Assembly: GCF_006516955.1 (NCBI RefSeq)
Contig: NZ_VHLG01000015.1
Coordinates: forward strand, 1 to 64,000
Direction of reading: 5' to 3'
Source of the DNA: Martelella alba
Lineage (GTDB): Bacteria; Pseudomonadota; Alphaproteobacteria; Rhizobiales; Rhizobiaceae
DNA: 64,000 nucleotides
The notes beneath the pieces are model-generated. The model did no database searches. It was not told where the DNA came from and worked only from the letters and a program-made list of their open reading frames with translations. Shown piece after piece: positions 53,068-62,872 of this stretch. Within the stretch, counting starts at the first letter, position 1. The number at the start of each line of letters is the position of its first letter. Made by a program: the position numbers and the translations under genes.

Positions 53068-54054
53068 TCAGACCATTTCCCAGTTACCGCTTTCACCGGC
53101 ACGATAGACAGCGTCGATGAAGGCCTGGTTTTTCACGGAATCCTCGAGTGTAAAGATTTGCGACGCGTTACCGGATACAGCCCGCGCGAAAGCCTCCACC
53201 TGCAGCTTGTACTGGCGTGTGTCCTGAAAACGGAAGATCTGCGTTTCACCATGCGACTGGTTTGAAAGGTGCACAGCTTCCTCCCCCCAGCGGTTGGCAT
53301 TGAAGGGAGCAACGACCTCGATTAACCCTTCGGTACCGTGAAAAGCCATGATCTGCCGACCAGCCATCTGGGTCGAGATATAGAAGGAAAGTTCGAACCC
53401 TTCAAAGTCTGCACGCACCGAAGCATAGATATCGGTACCGAATTCGGGATCGAAGCGCACCGTTGCCGAAACGCGTTCCGGCTCCTTGCCGGTGGCAAAG
53501 CGGGTGGTCACGGTCGGATAAACGCCGATATCCGGCAGACCGCCGCCGCCCAGCTCCGGCTTGTTGCGCATGTTCTGCGCATCACGCAGAAAGTAGGAAA
53601 AGGCGCCCTGCACTTGCTTCAACTCGCCGATTGCGCCACCGGCAATCAGGTCACGCACCTTGGCCCAGACCGGTGAATAGGTGACCATGAAGGCTTCGCT
53701 GATGACAACGCCGTTGCGATCGCGGGCGGCAATCACAGGCGCGATATCGTCTGCGGCAAGGGCCAGCGGCTTTTCCACCAGCACATGCTTGCCGGCATCG
53801 GCTGCCTTGATCGCCCATTCCACATGCTGTGCGGTCGGCAGCGGAATATAGACGGCATCGATCGCATCGCTTGCCAGCATGGCCTCATAGGAGCCGAAGG
53901 CATGTGGCGCGCCAAACCGGTCAGCCATGGCGCGCGCACGGGCGGCGTCGCGGCTTGCCACTGCAGCCACGACAGCATTTTCCGCATCGGTGATTGCAGG
54001 CACGACCAGTTCGCGGCCGATCTTGGCCGTCGACATAATTCCAAAACGCAGCAT
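53068..54054 (-). CDS. Gfo/Idh/MocA-family oxidoreductase
   Basis: This 328-residue protein has the N-terminal Rossmann fold [20 protein letters not shown], the nucleotide-binding [19 protein letters not shown], and the family EKP motif in [11 protein letters not shown]. Members oxidise or reduce sugars and related polyols with NAD(P). The substrate is not clear. It stands between the spike locus and the aldo/keto reductase, divergent from the latter. Confidence 0.88.
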   Translation of the reverse strand: MLRFGIMSTAKIGRELVVPAITDAENAVVAAVASRDAARARAMADRFGAPHAFGSYEAMLASDAIDAVYIPLPTAQHVEWAIKAADAGKHVLVEKPLALAADDIAPVIAARDRNGVVISEAFMVTYSPVWAKVRDLIAGGAIGELKQVQGAFSYFLRDAQNMRNKPELGGGGLPDIGVYPTVTTRFATGKEPERVSATVRFDPEFGTDIYASVRADFEGFELSFYISTQMAGRQIMAFHGTEGLIEVVAPFNANRWGEEAVHLSNQSHGETQIFRFQDTRQYKLQVEAFARAVSGNASQIFTLEDSVKNQAFIDAVYRAGESGNWEMV

Positions 54055-54213
54055 CGGGGTGTCCTCACCATTTCATTTGTGCCCGAGCATAAAAAGCCGT
54101 CACCCCAAGGGCAAGCCACAATTCCGCTCTGTCCCTTCATTGCCATGAAGCAGATCACGGCATAGGCTTTGCCCATCGGGCATCCGGCGATGCTAAGTGA
54201 AGGGAGGCAGACC

Positions 54214-55164
54214 ATGCATTTTCGCAACCTTGGGGCAACAGGGCTTTCAATCGCACCTGTTGTGTTTGGCGGCAATGTTTTCGGCTGGACCGCCGATGAG
54301 CCAACCTCGTTCGACCTTCTCGACCGCTTCACCGCAGCAGGCTTCAACGCCATCGACACTGCCGATGTCTATTCCGCCTGGGTTCCCGGTCACCAAGGTG
54401 GCGAATCCGAGACCATTATCGGCCGCTGGCTGAAACAGTCGGCGACCCGCCGTGAGGATGTCATCATCATCACCAAGGTCGGCTCCCCCATGGGTGAAAA
54501 CCGCAAGGGGCTCGGCGAAACATGGATCATGCAAGCTGTGGAGGCTTCACTCAAACGGCTTCAGACGGACCATATCGATCTCTACCTGGCGCATTGGCCC
54601 GATGCCGATGTGGCCCATGCGGAAACCCTCTCCGCCTTTGCGCGGTTGCGTGACCAGGGCAAGATCCGCGCTTTCGGCTGTTCGAACTATGATGCAGCCC
54701 AGCTGCGCGCCGCCATTGAAGCGGCAAGACAGGCTGGCCTTCCATCCTATGGTGTGCTGCAACCGGAATATAACCTGCTGACGCGGGACAAATATGAAGG
54801 CGCTCTGGCCGAAATCTGTGTGGAGGAGGATATCGGTGTCATTCCCTATTACAGCCTCGCCGCCGGACTTCTGACCGGCAAATACCGGTCAAAGGCGGAC
54901 TTCGCCGAAGTTGCAAGATCGGCAACGCTTGAGCGCTTCTGGGACGAACGCGCCGAACGCGTTGTGGCAGCCCTTATCCGGATTGCTGACGAGCTTGGCG
55001 AAAAACCTGCCACCATCGCCCTTGCCTGGCTGATGACCCGCCGGGGCATTACCGCGCCGATCGCAAGTGCGACCCGGTCAGAACAGCTGGAGCGTCTGCT
55101 GCGCGCGCCGGACGTCACGCTTTCGGACGAAGCCCTGACCGCATTGCAGGAGGCAGGCGCATGA
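54214..55164 (+). CDS. Aldo/keto reductase
   Basis: ATG at 54214 with AGGGAGG upstream is chosen over the longer frame from 54169. The 316-residue protein has the AKR TIM barrel with catalytic residues D and Y in NAIDTADVYSAW, K in IIITKVGSPMG, and H in LYLAHWPD. These enzymes reduce aldehydes and ketones with NADPH. It overlaps the GNAT gene by 4 bp, so they are cotranscribed. Confidence 0.9.
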   Translation: MHFRNLGATGLSIAPVVFGGNVFGWTADEPTSFDLLDRFTAAGFNAIDTADVYSAWVPGHQGGESETIIGRWLKQSATRREDVIIITKVGSPMGENRKGLGETWIMQAVEASLKRLQTDHIDLYLAHWPDADVAHAETLSAFARLRDQGKIRAFGCSNYDAAQLRAAIEAARQAGLPSYGVLQPEYNLLTRDKYEGALAEICVEEDIGVIPYYSLAAGLLTGKYRSKADFAEVARSATLERFWDERAERVVAALIRIADELGEKPATIALAWLMTRRGITAPIASATRSEQLERLLRAPDVTLSDEALTALQEAGA

Positions 55165-55622
55165 GCAATTCCGTCACCATTCGCGACATCTGCCCGGCCG
55201 ATCACGCAGCCTGGCTTCATCTGTGGCAGGGCTATCTGACCTTTTATAAGGTCACCCTGCCGCAAAGCGTGACAGATATGACCTGGTCGCGGATCATTGA
55301 TCCGGTCAGCACCGTCTTCACCCGCGTTGCCACAATTGACGGAGCCGTGATTGGCTTTGCTACCTGCATTATCCATCCGCGTACATGGGCGGTGGAGCCG
55401 GCATGCTATCTGGAAGATCTCTATGTTGATGAGACACGGCGCGGCATCGGCGCCGGGCGGGCGCTGATCGACGATCTGCTGGCGATGGGACGGCGCGACA
55501 GGTGGACCTGTCTCTACTGGCATACCAATGCCGACAATGCGACGGCACGCCGGCTCTACGACCACTTCGCGCCCGCCGATGGCTTCGTGCGTTACCGCCT
55601 GGCGATCACCGCGCCACAATAG
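55161..55622 (+). CDS. GNAT-family N-acetyltransferase
   Basis: This 153-residue protein begins MSNSVTIRDICPADHAAWLHLW and has the acetyl-CoA-binding loop DLYVDETRRGIGAGRALID (R/Q-x-x-G-x-G/A), then a tail with NADNATARRLYDHFAPADGF. Such proteins acetylate an amine substrate, which here is unknown. It overlaps the aldo/keto reductase end by 4 bp, a coupled pair. Confidence 0.87.
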   Translation: MSNSVTIRDICPADHAAWLHLWQGYLTFYKVTLPQSVTDMTWSRIIDPVSTVFTRVATIDGAVIGFATCIIHPRTWAVEPACYLEDLYVDETRRGIGAGRALIDDLLAMGRRDRWTCLYWHTNADNATARRLYDHFAPADGFVRYRLAITAPQ

Positions 55623-55641
55623 GCGCCGGATAACCGGCGCC
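55622..55641. terminator. Bidirectional terminator between GNAT gene and upp
   Basis: GGCGCCGG-ATAA-CCGGCGCC is a perfect hairpin immediately after the GNAT stop and 10 bp past the upp stop. Confidence 0.7.
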
Positions 55642-55651
55642 TTCCATCACC

Positions 55652-56281
55652 TTACTTGGTACCGTACATGCGGTCGCCAGCATCACCGAGACCGGGCACG
55701 ATATAGCCCTTCTCGTTCAGATGGCTGTCGATCGCAGCCGTGAAGATCGGCACGTCGGGGTGGGTTTTGTGGAAATGCTTGATGCCTTCGGGTGCAGCCA
55801 GCAGGCAGAGGAAACGGAGATTGGTCACGCCGCGTTCCTTCAGCCGGTCAATGGCAGCAATCGAGGAATTGCCCGTTGCCAGCATCGGATCGACGACGAT
55901 AACCAGGCGCTCGGCAATATCTTCCGGGGCCTTGAAGAAATATTCGATCGCCTCCAGCGTATCGTGATCGCGGTAGACGCCAATATGGGAGACGCGGGCC
56001 GAGGGCACGAGATCGAGCATGCCTTCCAGCAGACCGTTGCCAGCTCTCAGGATCGAGGCGAAGACGAGCTTCTTGCCTTCGAGAATCGGCGCTTCCATCG
56101 GCATCAAAGGTGTTTCGATGGTTTCCATCGTCAATTCGAGATCCCGCGTGACCTCATAGCAAAGAAGGGTGGAAATCTCGCGCAGCAACCGGCGGAAGCC
56201 CGCCGTTGAGGTTTCCTTCTGACGCATGATCGTCAGCTTGTGTTGCACCAGGGGGTGGTTGATTACCGTTACGCCATCCAT
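55652..56281 (-). CDS. upp: Uracil phosphoribosyltransferase
   Basis: ATG at 56281 gives 209 residues, the usual Upp length; upstream ATGs make it longer. It contains [47 protein letters not shown], and the PRPP-binding loop [22 protein letters not shown]. The enzyme turns uracil into UMP, a salvage step. It is in line with the add and deoB genes upstream on the same strand. Confidence 0.95.
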   Translation of the reverse strand: MDGVTVINHPLVQHKLTIMRQKETSTAGFRRLLREISTLLCYEVTRDLELTMETIETPLMPMEAPILEGKKLVFASILRAGNGLLEGMLDLVPSARVSHIGVYRDHDTLEAIEYFFKAPEDIAERLVIVVDPMLATGNSSIAAIDRLKERGVTNLRFLCLLAAPEGIKHFHKTHPDVPIFTAAIDSHLNEKGYIVPGLGDAGDRMYGTK

Positions 56282-56395
56282 GGTCTTCATCCCGCTCTTA
56301 CCGATAAAAATTCTTATCCGCTTTTGCGCCAAAAGCGGCCCTACGGCAAGCATAAGGCCGTCAATGCACGGTTTTGAACAGGAAACTCTACCTTC

Positions 56396-57364
56396 TCAGG
56401 CCGGTAGACGGGCCAACAGGACACTCCGCGTTGCATCATCGACAAAACCCGCCTCAATGGCTGTGCGCGTCATCCGGGCGATTTCATCGACCGAGAACCC
56501 CATTTCAGTCTCGGCGCGCTGATATTCGAGCGAAAGCGAGGTATGGAAGAATGGCGGATCATCCGACGACAGGGTGACCTTCACGCCAGCATCAAAAAGC
56601 CTGCGCAGCGGATGCGCCGTGAAACTCGGATAGACACTGAGCGCAATGTTGGAGCCGGGGCAAACCTCAAGAACCACACCTTCATCGGCCAGGCGCTTGA
56701 CCAGTGACGCATCCTCTATCGCACGCACGCCATGGCCGATCCGGTCTGGGCGCAGGCAATCGAGCGCCTCGCGCACCGAAAACGCCCCCTCCAGTTCGCC
56801 GGCATGAACGGTGAGCTTCAACCCGGCATCGCGGGCGATATCGTAGGCACGGGTAAAATCGGCCATGCGGTGCATGCGCTCATCACCGGCAATGTTGAAA
56901 CCGGTCAGCAGCTTGCCCTGATAGGCACTGGCATAAAGTGCGGCACCTTCCACCTGCTCCGGCCCCATATGCCGCTCGCCAATCATCACCATACGGCATT
57001 CGATACCTGTCTTGTCGCGGGCGCGCTCAATGCCTTCAACGACGGCGCGCATATAGCCATCACGTGAAAGCCCGGCCGAGAGCCCCTGCTCTGGCGAAAC
57101 GAAAAGCTCGGAATAGATCGTACCGGCTTCCGCCAGTTCGGTGAGATAATCCTCTGCCAGCGCAGCGAAATCATCCTCCGAGCGGAACACGCTGGCAATA
57201 GCGGCATAGGCTGCGACGAAACTGGTGAAATCATGCCACTGATAGACGCCGTCTTTCAGATAGGCGCCGAGATCGACGCCGTATTTGTCTGCCAGACGTG
57301 CGGCGAGTGCGGGCGGCGCTGCCCCTTCGATGTGACAATGAAGCTCTGCTTTCGGCATGATCAT
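56396..57364 (-). CDS. add: Adenosine deaminase
   Basis: This 322-residue enzyme has the metal-binding motif [23 protein letters not shown], and [13 protein letters not shown], the Zn ligands and catalytic residues of adenosine deaminase. It deaminates adenosine to inosine. The start overlaps the deoB stop by 4 bp (ATGA at 57361-57364), so the two genes are translationally coupled. It is on the same strand as upp downstream. Confidence 0.93.
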   Translation of the reverse strand: MIMPKAELHCHIEGAAPPALAARLADKYGVDLGAYLKDGVYQWHDFTSFVAAYAAIASVFRSEDDFAALAEDYLTELAEAGTIYSELFVSPEQGLSAGLSRDGYMRAVVEGIERARDKTGIECRMVMIGERHMGPEQVEGAALYASAYQGKLLTGFNIAGDERMHRMADFTRAYDIARDAGLKLTVHAGELEGAFSVREALDCLRPDRIGHGVRAIEDASLVKRLADEGVVLEVCPGSNIALSVYPSFTAHPLRRLFDAGVKVTLSSDDPPFFHTSLSLEYQRAETEMGFSVDEIARMTRTAIEAGFVDDATRSVLLARLPA

Positions 57365-58581
57365 AGGAAAGATGTCCCGTGTTTTCCGCGTTTGAGACCA
57401 AGATGGAGCGCTATAGTCTCGCCAATATCGGCATAGCTGCGGCGCACGCCGGATGATCCTGCGGTAATTCCGGGGCCAAACAGCAGAACCGGCACGCGTT
57501 CACGGGTATGGTCGCTGCCGCGCCAGGTCGGATCACAGCCGTGATCAGCCGTCAGGATAACGATATCGCCTGGCTTCATCTTCTGGATGATCTCGCCAAT
57601 GCGCCCGTCGAACGCCTCAAGGGCTGCGGCATAACCCGGCACATCGCGGCGATGGCCGAATTTCATGTCGAAATCGACCAGATTGGTGAAAACCAGATCG
57701 CCATCGCCCGCGCGATCCATAGCGCCAAGACTTGCATCCACCAGCGCCGCATTGCCATCGGCCTTGAGGCTCTGCGTCACGCCCTTGGCGGCGAAGATAT
57801 CGGAGATCTTGCCAACGCCGATCACCTGCCGTCCGGCGGCCTTCAACCGGTCCAGCAGGGTTTCCTCCGGCGGCTCAACCGAAAAATCGCGGCGGTTGCC
57901 GGTGCGCTCGAAATTTCCCGGCGCCGTGCCGATGAAGGGCCGCGCGATGACCCGGCCGATATTCAGCTCATAAGTCGCCTCGCGCACGATCCGGCAAAGT
58001 TCGAGCAGCTGACTGAGACCGAAATAATGCTCATGCGCGGCGATCTGAAATACGCTGTCGGCAGAGGTGTAGAAGATCGGCTTGCCGGTGCGGATATGCT
58101 CCTCGCCAAAGGCGGCGATGATCTCGGTTCCGGAGGCGTGGCAATTGCCAAGACTGCCGGAAAGCCCGGCCGCCTCATAAATGCGCTGCAACAGCCATTC
58201 GGGAAAACAGTCGTCCTGATCGGGAAAATATCCCCAGTCGAACATCACCGGCGTGCCGGCGATCTCCCAATGGCCGGAGGGTGTGTCCTTGCCGCGCGAA
58301 ACCTCGCTTGCAGCGGCATAGCGGCCGAGCACCCGCTCAGGGCGGGTAACGCCTGCGGGATAAAGGCCGGTGGCAAGCCGTGCCGCCTCATAAAGGCCCA
58401 GCATCGCCATATTGGGCAGATCAAGCGGCCCTTCGCGCAACCCTTGCCGGTCACCAAGTCCGGCCGCGCAGAACTCGGCGATATGGCCCAGCGTGTCGGC
58501 GCCGTTATCACCATAGTCCCGCGCATCCGGGGCACCACCAATGCCGAAGGAATCGAGAACGTAAAGAAAGGCCCGTGCCAT
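57361..58581 (-). CDS. deoB: Phosphopentomutase
   Basis: ATG at 58581 with AGGAGG 9 bp upstream gives 406 residues. It shows the alkaline-phosphatase superfamily motifs: [21 protein letters not shown] at the start (metal D), [11 protein letters not shown] with the Thr nucleophile, [15 protein letters not shown], and [20 protein letters not shown]. It interconverts ribose-1-phosphate and ribose-5-phosphate. It is the first gene in the deoB-add-upp salvage group. Confidence 0.97.
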   Translation of the reverse strand: MARAFLYVLDSFGIGGAPDARDYGDNGADTLGHIAEFCAAGLGDRQGLREGPLDLPNMAMLGLYEAARLATGLYPAGVTRPERVLGRYAAASEVSRGKDTPSGHWEIAGTPVMFDWGYFPDQDDCFPEWLLQRIYEAAGLSGSLGNCHASGTEIIAAFGEEHIRTGKPIFYTSADSVFQIAAHEHYFGLSQLLELCRIVREATYELNIGRVIARPFIGTAPGNFERTGNRRDFSVEPPEETLLDRLKAAGRQVIGVGKISDIFAAKGVTQSLKADGNAALVDASLGAMDRAGDGDLVFTNLVDFDMKFGHRRDVPGYAAALEAFDGRIGEIIQKMKPGDIVILTADHGCDPTWRGSDHTRERVPVLLFGPGITAGSSGVRRSYADIGETIALHLGLKRGKHGTSFL

Positions 58582-58765
58582 CGCGATCCGCCTCCTGAAG
58601 ACTTTTCTGCGCCTGAAGAGCGGCATGTTTAGCGCGCCAGCCGGGCCTTGGCAAACCTTGCCGTGAGGCGAACAGCCTTCATGTTTTGCTAACCATGTCC
58701 CTTAACGCGACTGAAGGGCTGTCTGAACGAAACTGTGGACAGTTAAGATTATCGGAAAAAAAGTA

Positions 58766-58906
58766 ATGCGTGACCACTCCGACCTTGCAGACGACGTTAT
58801 GGATTCCGGCAGGCTCGGCGATCTTGCCGTGCTTGCCGCCGCCATTCTTGCCGCCACGCTGACGGTGGCGACAGCCTGTATCAGCCTGATCAGCCTTTTC
58901 CCGTAA
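58766..58906 (+). CDS. Possible 46-residue single-helix membrane protein
   Basis: A short frame from ATG 58766 to TAA 58904-58906 encodes MRDHSDLADDVMDSGRLG followed by a clear hydrophobic helix (DLAVLAAAILAATLTVATAC) and ISLISLFP. Codons are GC-rich at third positions like real genes here. The ribosome site is poor (GGAAAAAAAG). It lies divergent from deoB. Support is the composition only. Confidence 0.35.
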   Translation: MRDHSDLADDVMDSGRLGDLAVLAAAILAATLTVATACISLISLFP

Positions 58907-58915
58907 CCGCATCCA

Positions 58916-60160
58916 TCAGGCCACCGATGAAAGCCGCATCAGCGCCGACAGCATCAGCTCGGCGCCCTTTTCGATATCGGCCCATTCGGAATGTTCCTCC
59001 GGTGCATGGGAAATGCCGTTGCGGCTCGGCACGAAAATCATGGCCGAGGGGCAAAGCGCCATCATCGTCTGCGCGTCATGGCCGGCACCGGAAATCATCG
59101 ATTTGGCCGGCAGTTTCAGCCGTGCAGCCTCTTCTGTCAGCAGACCGACAAGCTTGCGGTCGAAGGAGACGGGCGGAATAAAACTCCGCTCTTCAATCTG
59201 ATAGGTTAGGCCATGCGCCCCGGCCACAGCCGCCGTCACATGCGCAAACAGCGTCTGCAAACCGCGCATGACGTCTTCCGACCGGTCACGGATAATAACG
59301 GAAAACAGCGCTTCCCCCGGAATCGTATGCGTATGATTTGGCCACAGCTCCACCTTTCCAATGGTGATCCGGGCAATATCCGAGCGTGACCGCTCGATCA
59401 TCGCCGGGATCTGCGTCGCAATCTCTGCAAGACCGGCGAACGCATCGGCGCGCATGTCCATTGGCGTGGTTCCCGAGTGATTGGCCGTACCCGTCAGACG
59501 TACAGACAGGCTGAGGATCCCCGTCGCCCCCGTCGGCAGACCAATCGGCAGCTTTTCCTGTTCCAGCACCGGCCCCTGCTCGATATGCAGTTCCAGAAAC
59601 GCCTTCACATCGCCGCGCCTGCGCGCCGCCCCCATCAAGGCGCCTGCATCGAGCCCCTGAGCGCGCATGGCATCGCTCAGCAAAAGACCATCGGCATCGG
59701 CCGCATGTTCCAGCCATTCCGCCGTCAGGCGACCGGCGATGGTCTGGGAGCCGAGCATTCCGCCGAAACGTCCCTCCTCTTCCGAGGTCGCCACGACCTC
59801 GATCGGCACGCGCGGGGAAAAGCCGGCATCTTTCATCGCCCGCACACATTCCAGCGCAACGGCGACGCCGAGCGCACCATCAAAGGCACCGCCATCAACA
59901 ACCGTATCCAGATGAGAGCCGGCCATGACTGAAGGACCTTCGGCGGCACCAAACCGGCCGAAAAGCGAATTGGCAGCATCGCGCGAGACAGCAAGGCCGT
60001 CCGCCTCCATGATCGCGGCAAAGCGATCGCGAACCGCCATATCGGCATCACAGAAGCCGATTCGATTGAAGCCGCCGGTTTCCGGGGAGAACCCGAACGT
60101 ATTGATTTCAGATAATAATTCCTGAAGCCGTCGCAGGTTGATTCTTGGTTCATCTGGCAT
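58916..60160 (-). CDS. M20-family N-carbamoylase/allantoate amidohydrolase-type enzyme
   Basis: This 414-residue protein has the amidase/hydantoinase/carbamoylase layout: VMAGSHLDTVVDGGAFDGALGV (metal H and D), VATSEEEGRFGGMLGSQ, FLELHIEQGPVLEQE, and HSGTTPMDMRADA, with GAGHDAQTMMALCPSAMIFVPSRNGISH. Members hydrolyse N-carbamoyl amino acids or allantoate. The substrate is not set by the motifs. A peptide-type ABC transporter starts upstream in the opposite direction, which may supply it. Confidence 0.9.
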   Translation of the reverse strand: MPDEPRINLRRLQELLSEINTFGFSPETGGFNRIGFCDADMAVRDRFAAIMEADGLAVSRDAANSLFGRFGAAEGPSVMAGSHLDTVVDGGAFDGALGVAVALECVRAMKDAGFSPRVPIEVVATSEEEGRFGGMLGSQTIAGRLTAEWLEHAADADGLLLSDAMRAQGLDAGALMGAARRRGDVKAFLELHIEQGPVLEQEKLPIGLPTGATGILSLSVRLTGTANHSGTTPMDMRADAFAGLAEIATQIPAMIERSRSDIARITIGKVELWPNHTHTIPGEALFSVIIRDRSEDVMRGLQTLFAHVTAAVAGAHGLTYQIEERSFIPPVSFDRKLVGLLTEEAARLKLPAKSMISGAGHDAQTMMALCPSAMIFVPSRNGISHAPEEHSEWADIEKGAELMLSALMRLSSVA

Positions 60161-60260
60161 GTCGCATTCACTCCCTGACCGTCCATTGCAGCGTTCTTTT
60201 ATATGGATGGAACCATACTCTCATAAATTTATTATAATAATTATCTTGAACATGACGAAA

Positions 60261-60282
60261 TTTTCATGATTAATTATGAAAA
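60261..60282. promoter_or_regulatory. AT-rich palindrome between the hydrolase and ABC transporter genes
   Basis: TTTTCAT-GATTAATT-ATGAAAA is an imperfect 22-bp palindrome 21 bp before the substrate-binding protein start. It could be an operator for a local regulator (for example a GntR-type protein) controlling one or both divergent genes. Confidence 0.45.
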
Positions 60283-60303
60283 ATCCAACAGAGGAGAACT
60301 GAC

Positions 60304-61863
60304 ATGAAGCGCCTCATCGCTGCGGCCCTTGCCGCTGCGTCACTCATGTTTGCTGTGCCGGCCATGGCCCAGACGCCGCCCAATGTTCTGGTTGTCGGCC
60401 AGATTGCCGAGCCGAAATCACTCGACCCCGCCGTTGATACAGCGGTCAACGATTTCCGCATCCTCACGAATATCTATGACGGTCTGGTGCGCTACAAGGA
60501 TGGCACGCTGGAAGTGGAACCCTCGCTTGCCACAGGCTGGGATATCTCCGATGACGGCACCGTCTACACCTTCCACCTGCGCGACGGTGTGACATTCCAC
60601 GATGGATCGCCCTTCAATGCCGAGGCGGTGAAGTTCAACTTCGACCGCATGCTGGATGAGAACAGCCCCTATCACGACACCGGCCCCTTTCCGCTGTCCT
60701 TCAATTTCTCATCGGTCAAAAGCATCGATGTCGTTGATGATCTGACGGTCAAGTTCACGCTGTCGGAACCCTATGCGCCCTTCCTGTCGAATCTTGCCTA
60801 TCCGACCGGCCTGATCGTCTCGCCGGAAGCGGTGAAGCAATATGGCAAGGATTACGGACGCCACCCCTCCGGCACCGGCGCCTTCAAGTTTGAGGAATGG
60901 GATCCAAACGCCAAGGTCGTTGTTTCGCGCAATGATGATTACTGGGATGGCGCACCGCCGCTTCAGGCCGTTGTCTTCCGCCCGATCACCGATGCCAATA
61001 CCCGCGTTGCCGAGATGATGTCGGGCGGGCTCGACGTGATGGTCGAGGTGCCGCCGGACAGTGTCCAGCAATTCGCGAGCGATGCCAATTACACCGTCTA
61101 CGAGCAGTCCGGCCCGCATGTCTGGTTCCTGATCCTCAACATGAAGGATGGCGTTTTCGCCGACAAGAAGATCCGTCAGGCCGTCAATTACGCGGTCAAC
61201 AAGCAGGCCATCGCCGACAATATCCTGCAGGGGACAGCAAGTGTCGCCGCCGGCCCGATCGCACCGGCCTTCGGCTGGGCCTATGACAAGAATCTCGACC
61301 CCTATCCCTATGATCCGGAAAAGGCCAAGGAACTGCTGAAGGAAGCCGGCTATGACGGTAAGGAACTGACCTTCTACGTCACCGAGGGCGGTTCTGGCAT
61401 GCTGGAACCGCAGGCCATGGCCACCCAGATCCAGGCTGATCTCGAAGCGGTCGGCATGCCGGTCAAGATCGAGACCTATGAGTGGAACACCTTCCTCGGC
61501 AAGGTCAATCCCGGCCTGGAGGGCAAGGCGGACATGGCCGAAATGGCCTGGATGACCAATGACCCTGACACGCTGCCCTTCCTGACGCTCAGGACCGAAG
61601 CCTTCCCCGACAAGGGCGGTTTCAACTCCGGCTACTACTCCAACCCGGAGGTCGACAAGCTGCTGGAAGAAGCCCGCACCGCCACCGATCAGGACAAGCG
61701 CGCCGCGCTCTATGTCAAGATGCAGGACATTGTTCACGACGACGCACCTTGGCTCTTCGTTGCGAACTGGAAGCAGAATGCGGTGACCAAGGCTTCGGTT
61801 GAAGACTTCAAGCTGCAGCCCTCCTTCCTTCTGGAGCTGCAGAAGGTTTCCAAGCCGAACTGA
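60304..61863 (+). CDS. Peptide-type ABC transporter substrate-binding protein
   Basis: This 519-residue protein has a signal peptide (MKRLIAAALAAASLMFAVPAMA) and the SBP_bac_5 family features: AEPKSLDPAVDTAVNDFRIL, SLATGWDISDDGTVYTFHLR, DGVTFHDGSPFNAEAVKFNF, and QAVNYAVNKQAIADNIL. It delivers dipeptides, oligopeptides or a related solute to the membrane permeases behind it. GAGGAG precedes the ATG. It is followed by a terminator, so the protein is probably made in excess of the permeases. Confidence 0.94.
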   Translation: MKRLIAAALAAASLMFAVPAMAQTPPNVLVVGQIAEPKSLDPAVDTAVNDFRILTNIYDGLVRYKDGTLEVEPSLATGWDISDDGTVYTFHLRDGVTFHDGSPFNAEAVKFNFDRMLDENSPYHDTGPFPLSFNFSSVKSIDVVDDLTVKFTLSEPYAPFLSNLAYPTGLIVSPEAVKQYGKDYGRHPSGTGAFKFEEWDPNAKVVVSRNDDYWDGAPPLQAVVFRPITDANTRVAEMMSGGLDVMVEVPPDSVQQFASDANYTVYEQSGPHVWFLILNMKDGVFADKKIRQAVNYAVNKQAIADNILQGTASVAAGPIAPAFGWAYDKNLDPYPYDPEKAKELLKEAGYDGKELTFYVTEGGSGMLEPQAMATQIQADLEAVGMPVKIETYEWNTFLGKVNPGLEGKADMAEMAWMTNDPDTLPFLTLRTEAFPDKGGFNSGYYSNPEVDKLLEEARTATDQDKRAALYVKMQDIVHDDAPWLFVANWKQNAVTKASVEDFKLQPSFLLELQKVSKPN

Positions 61864-61879
61864 TCCGCCAGATCCGAAA

Positions 61880-61909
61880 GGCCCCGGAGTCCGTCTTCGG
61901 GGCCTTTTT
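61880..61909 (+). terminator. Terminator/attenuator between binding protein and permease
   Basis: GGCCCCG pairs with CGGGGCC and is followed by TTTTT, 16 bp past the binding-protein stop and 18 bp before the permease start. Read-through would set permease level. Confidence 0.85.
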
Positions 61910-61927
61910 CATTCAAAGGGACCTGCC

Positions 61928-62872
61928 ATGGCTCGCTATATTCTGAAGCGCCTGCTGACGCTCATTCCCGTTTTATTCGGCCTCACCATCATTGTCTTTG
62001 CCATCATGGCGATGATCCCCGGCGATCCGGCGACAGCCATTCTCGGCTCCTATGCAACGCCGGACAATGTCGCGCGGATCAACAAGGCGCTCGGTCTCGA
62101 CAAGCCGCTGGTGAGCCAATATTTCATCTGGCTCGGCAATCTGATGCATGGCGATTTCGGCCGTTCCTATACCCAGAACCGGCCCGTCATCGACATCATC
62201 TCCGAACGTTTCGGCAATACGCTGATTCTTGCCGGTACGGCGCTGGTGCTCTGTTCCATCTTCGGGCTTCTGGCCGGCATCATTTCAGCCGTGCGCCAAT
62301 ATGGCTTCACCGACAAGGCTGTCACCTTTCTGGTGCTGATCGGCATTTCCATTCCCTCCTTCTGGCTTGGCCTGCTCTTGATCCTGGGCTTTGCCGTCAA
62401 GCTGCACTGGTTTCCGGCAAGCGGCATGGAGGCGATCTATGGCGGCGGCGGTCCGCTTGACCTTCTCCACCATCTGGCGCTGCCCGCCATCACCCTTGCC
62501 GTCGTGGCAACCGGCGTGATCGCGCGGCTGACACGCACCGCAATGCTGGAAGTGCTGAGGCAGGACTATATCCGCACCGCCCGTGCCAAGGGGCTGAAGG
62601 AGCGGCGGGTGATCATGGTGCATGCCTTCAAGGCCGCCCTCGTCTCCGTCATTCCCGTTCTCGGCATTCAGGCCGGCTTCGTGCTCGGCGGCGCCGTCTA
62701 TATCGAAACCGTGTTCCAGTGGCCGGGCATCGGCTCGATGCTGGTGACCGCCATTTCCACGCGCGACCTGCTTTTGGTGCAGGGCGGCGTGCTGGTTGTC
62801 GCCGCAGCCTATGTGCTGGTGAACCTTCTCGCCGATGTCATCCAGACCATGCTTGACCCGAGGCTGCGCTGA
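61928..62872 (+). CDS. ABC transporter permease (DppB-type)
   Basis: This 314-residue protein has about six helices and the DppB pattern: MARYILKRLLTLIPVLFGLT, FAIMAMIPGDPA, VLRQDYIRTARAKGLKERRV (the EAA-type loop contacting the ATPase), and FVLGGAVYIETVFQWPGIG. It forms half of the transmembrane channel of a peptide-type importer. Its stop overlaps the next gene's start by 1 bp. Confidence 0.93.
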   Translation: MARYILKRLLTLIPVLFGLTIIVFAIMAMIPGDPATAILGSYATPDNVARINKALGLDKPLVSQYFIWLGNLMHGDFGRSYTQNRPVIDIISERFGNTLILAGTALVLCSIFGLLAGIISAVRQYGFTDKAVTFLVLIGISIPSFWLGLLLILGFAVKLHWFPASGMEAIYGGGGPLDLLHHLALPAITLAVVATGVIARLTRTAMLEVLRQDYIRTARAKGLKERRVIMVHAFKAALVSVIPVLGIQAGFVLGGAVYIETVFQWPGIGSMLVTAISTRDLLLVQGGVLVVAAAYVLVNLLADVIQTMLDPRLR

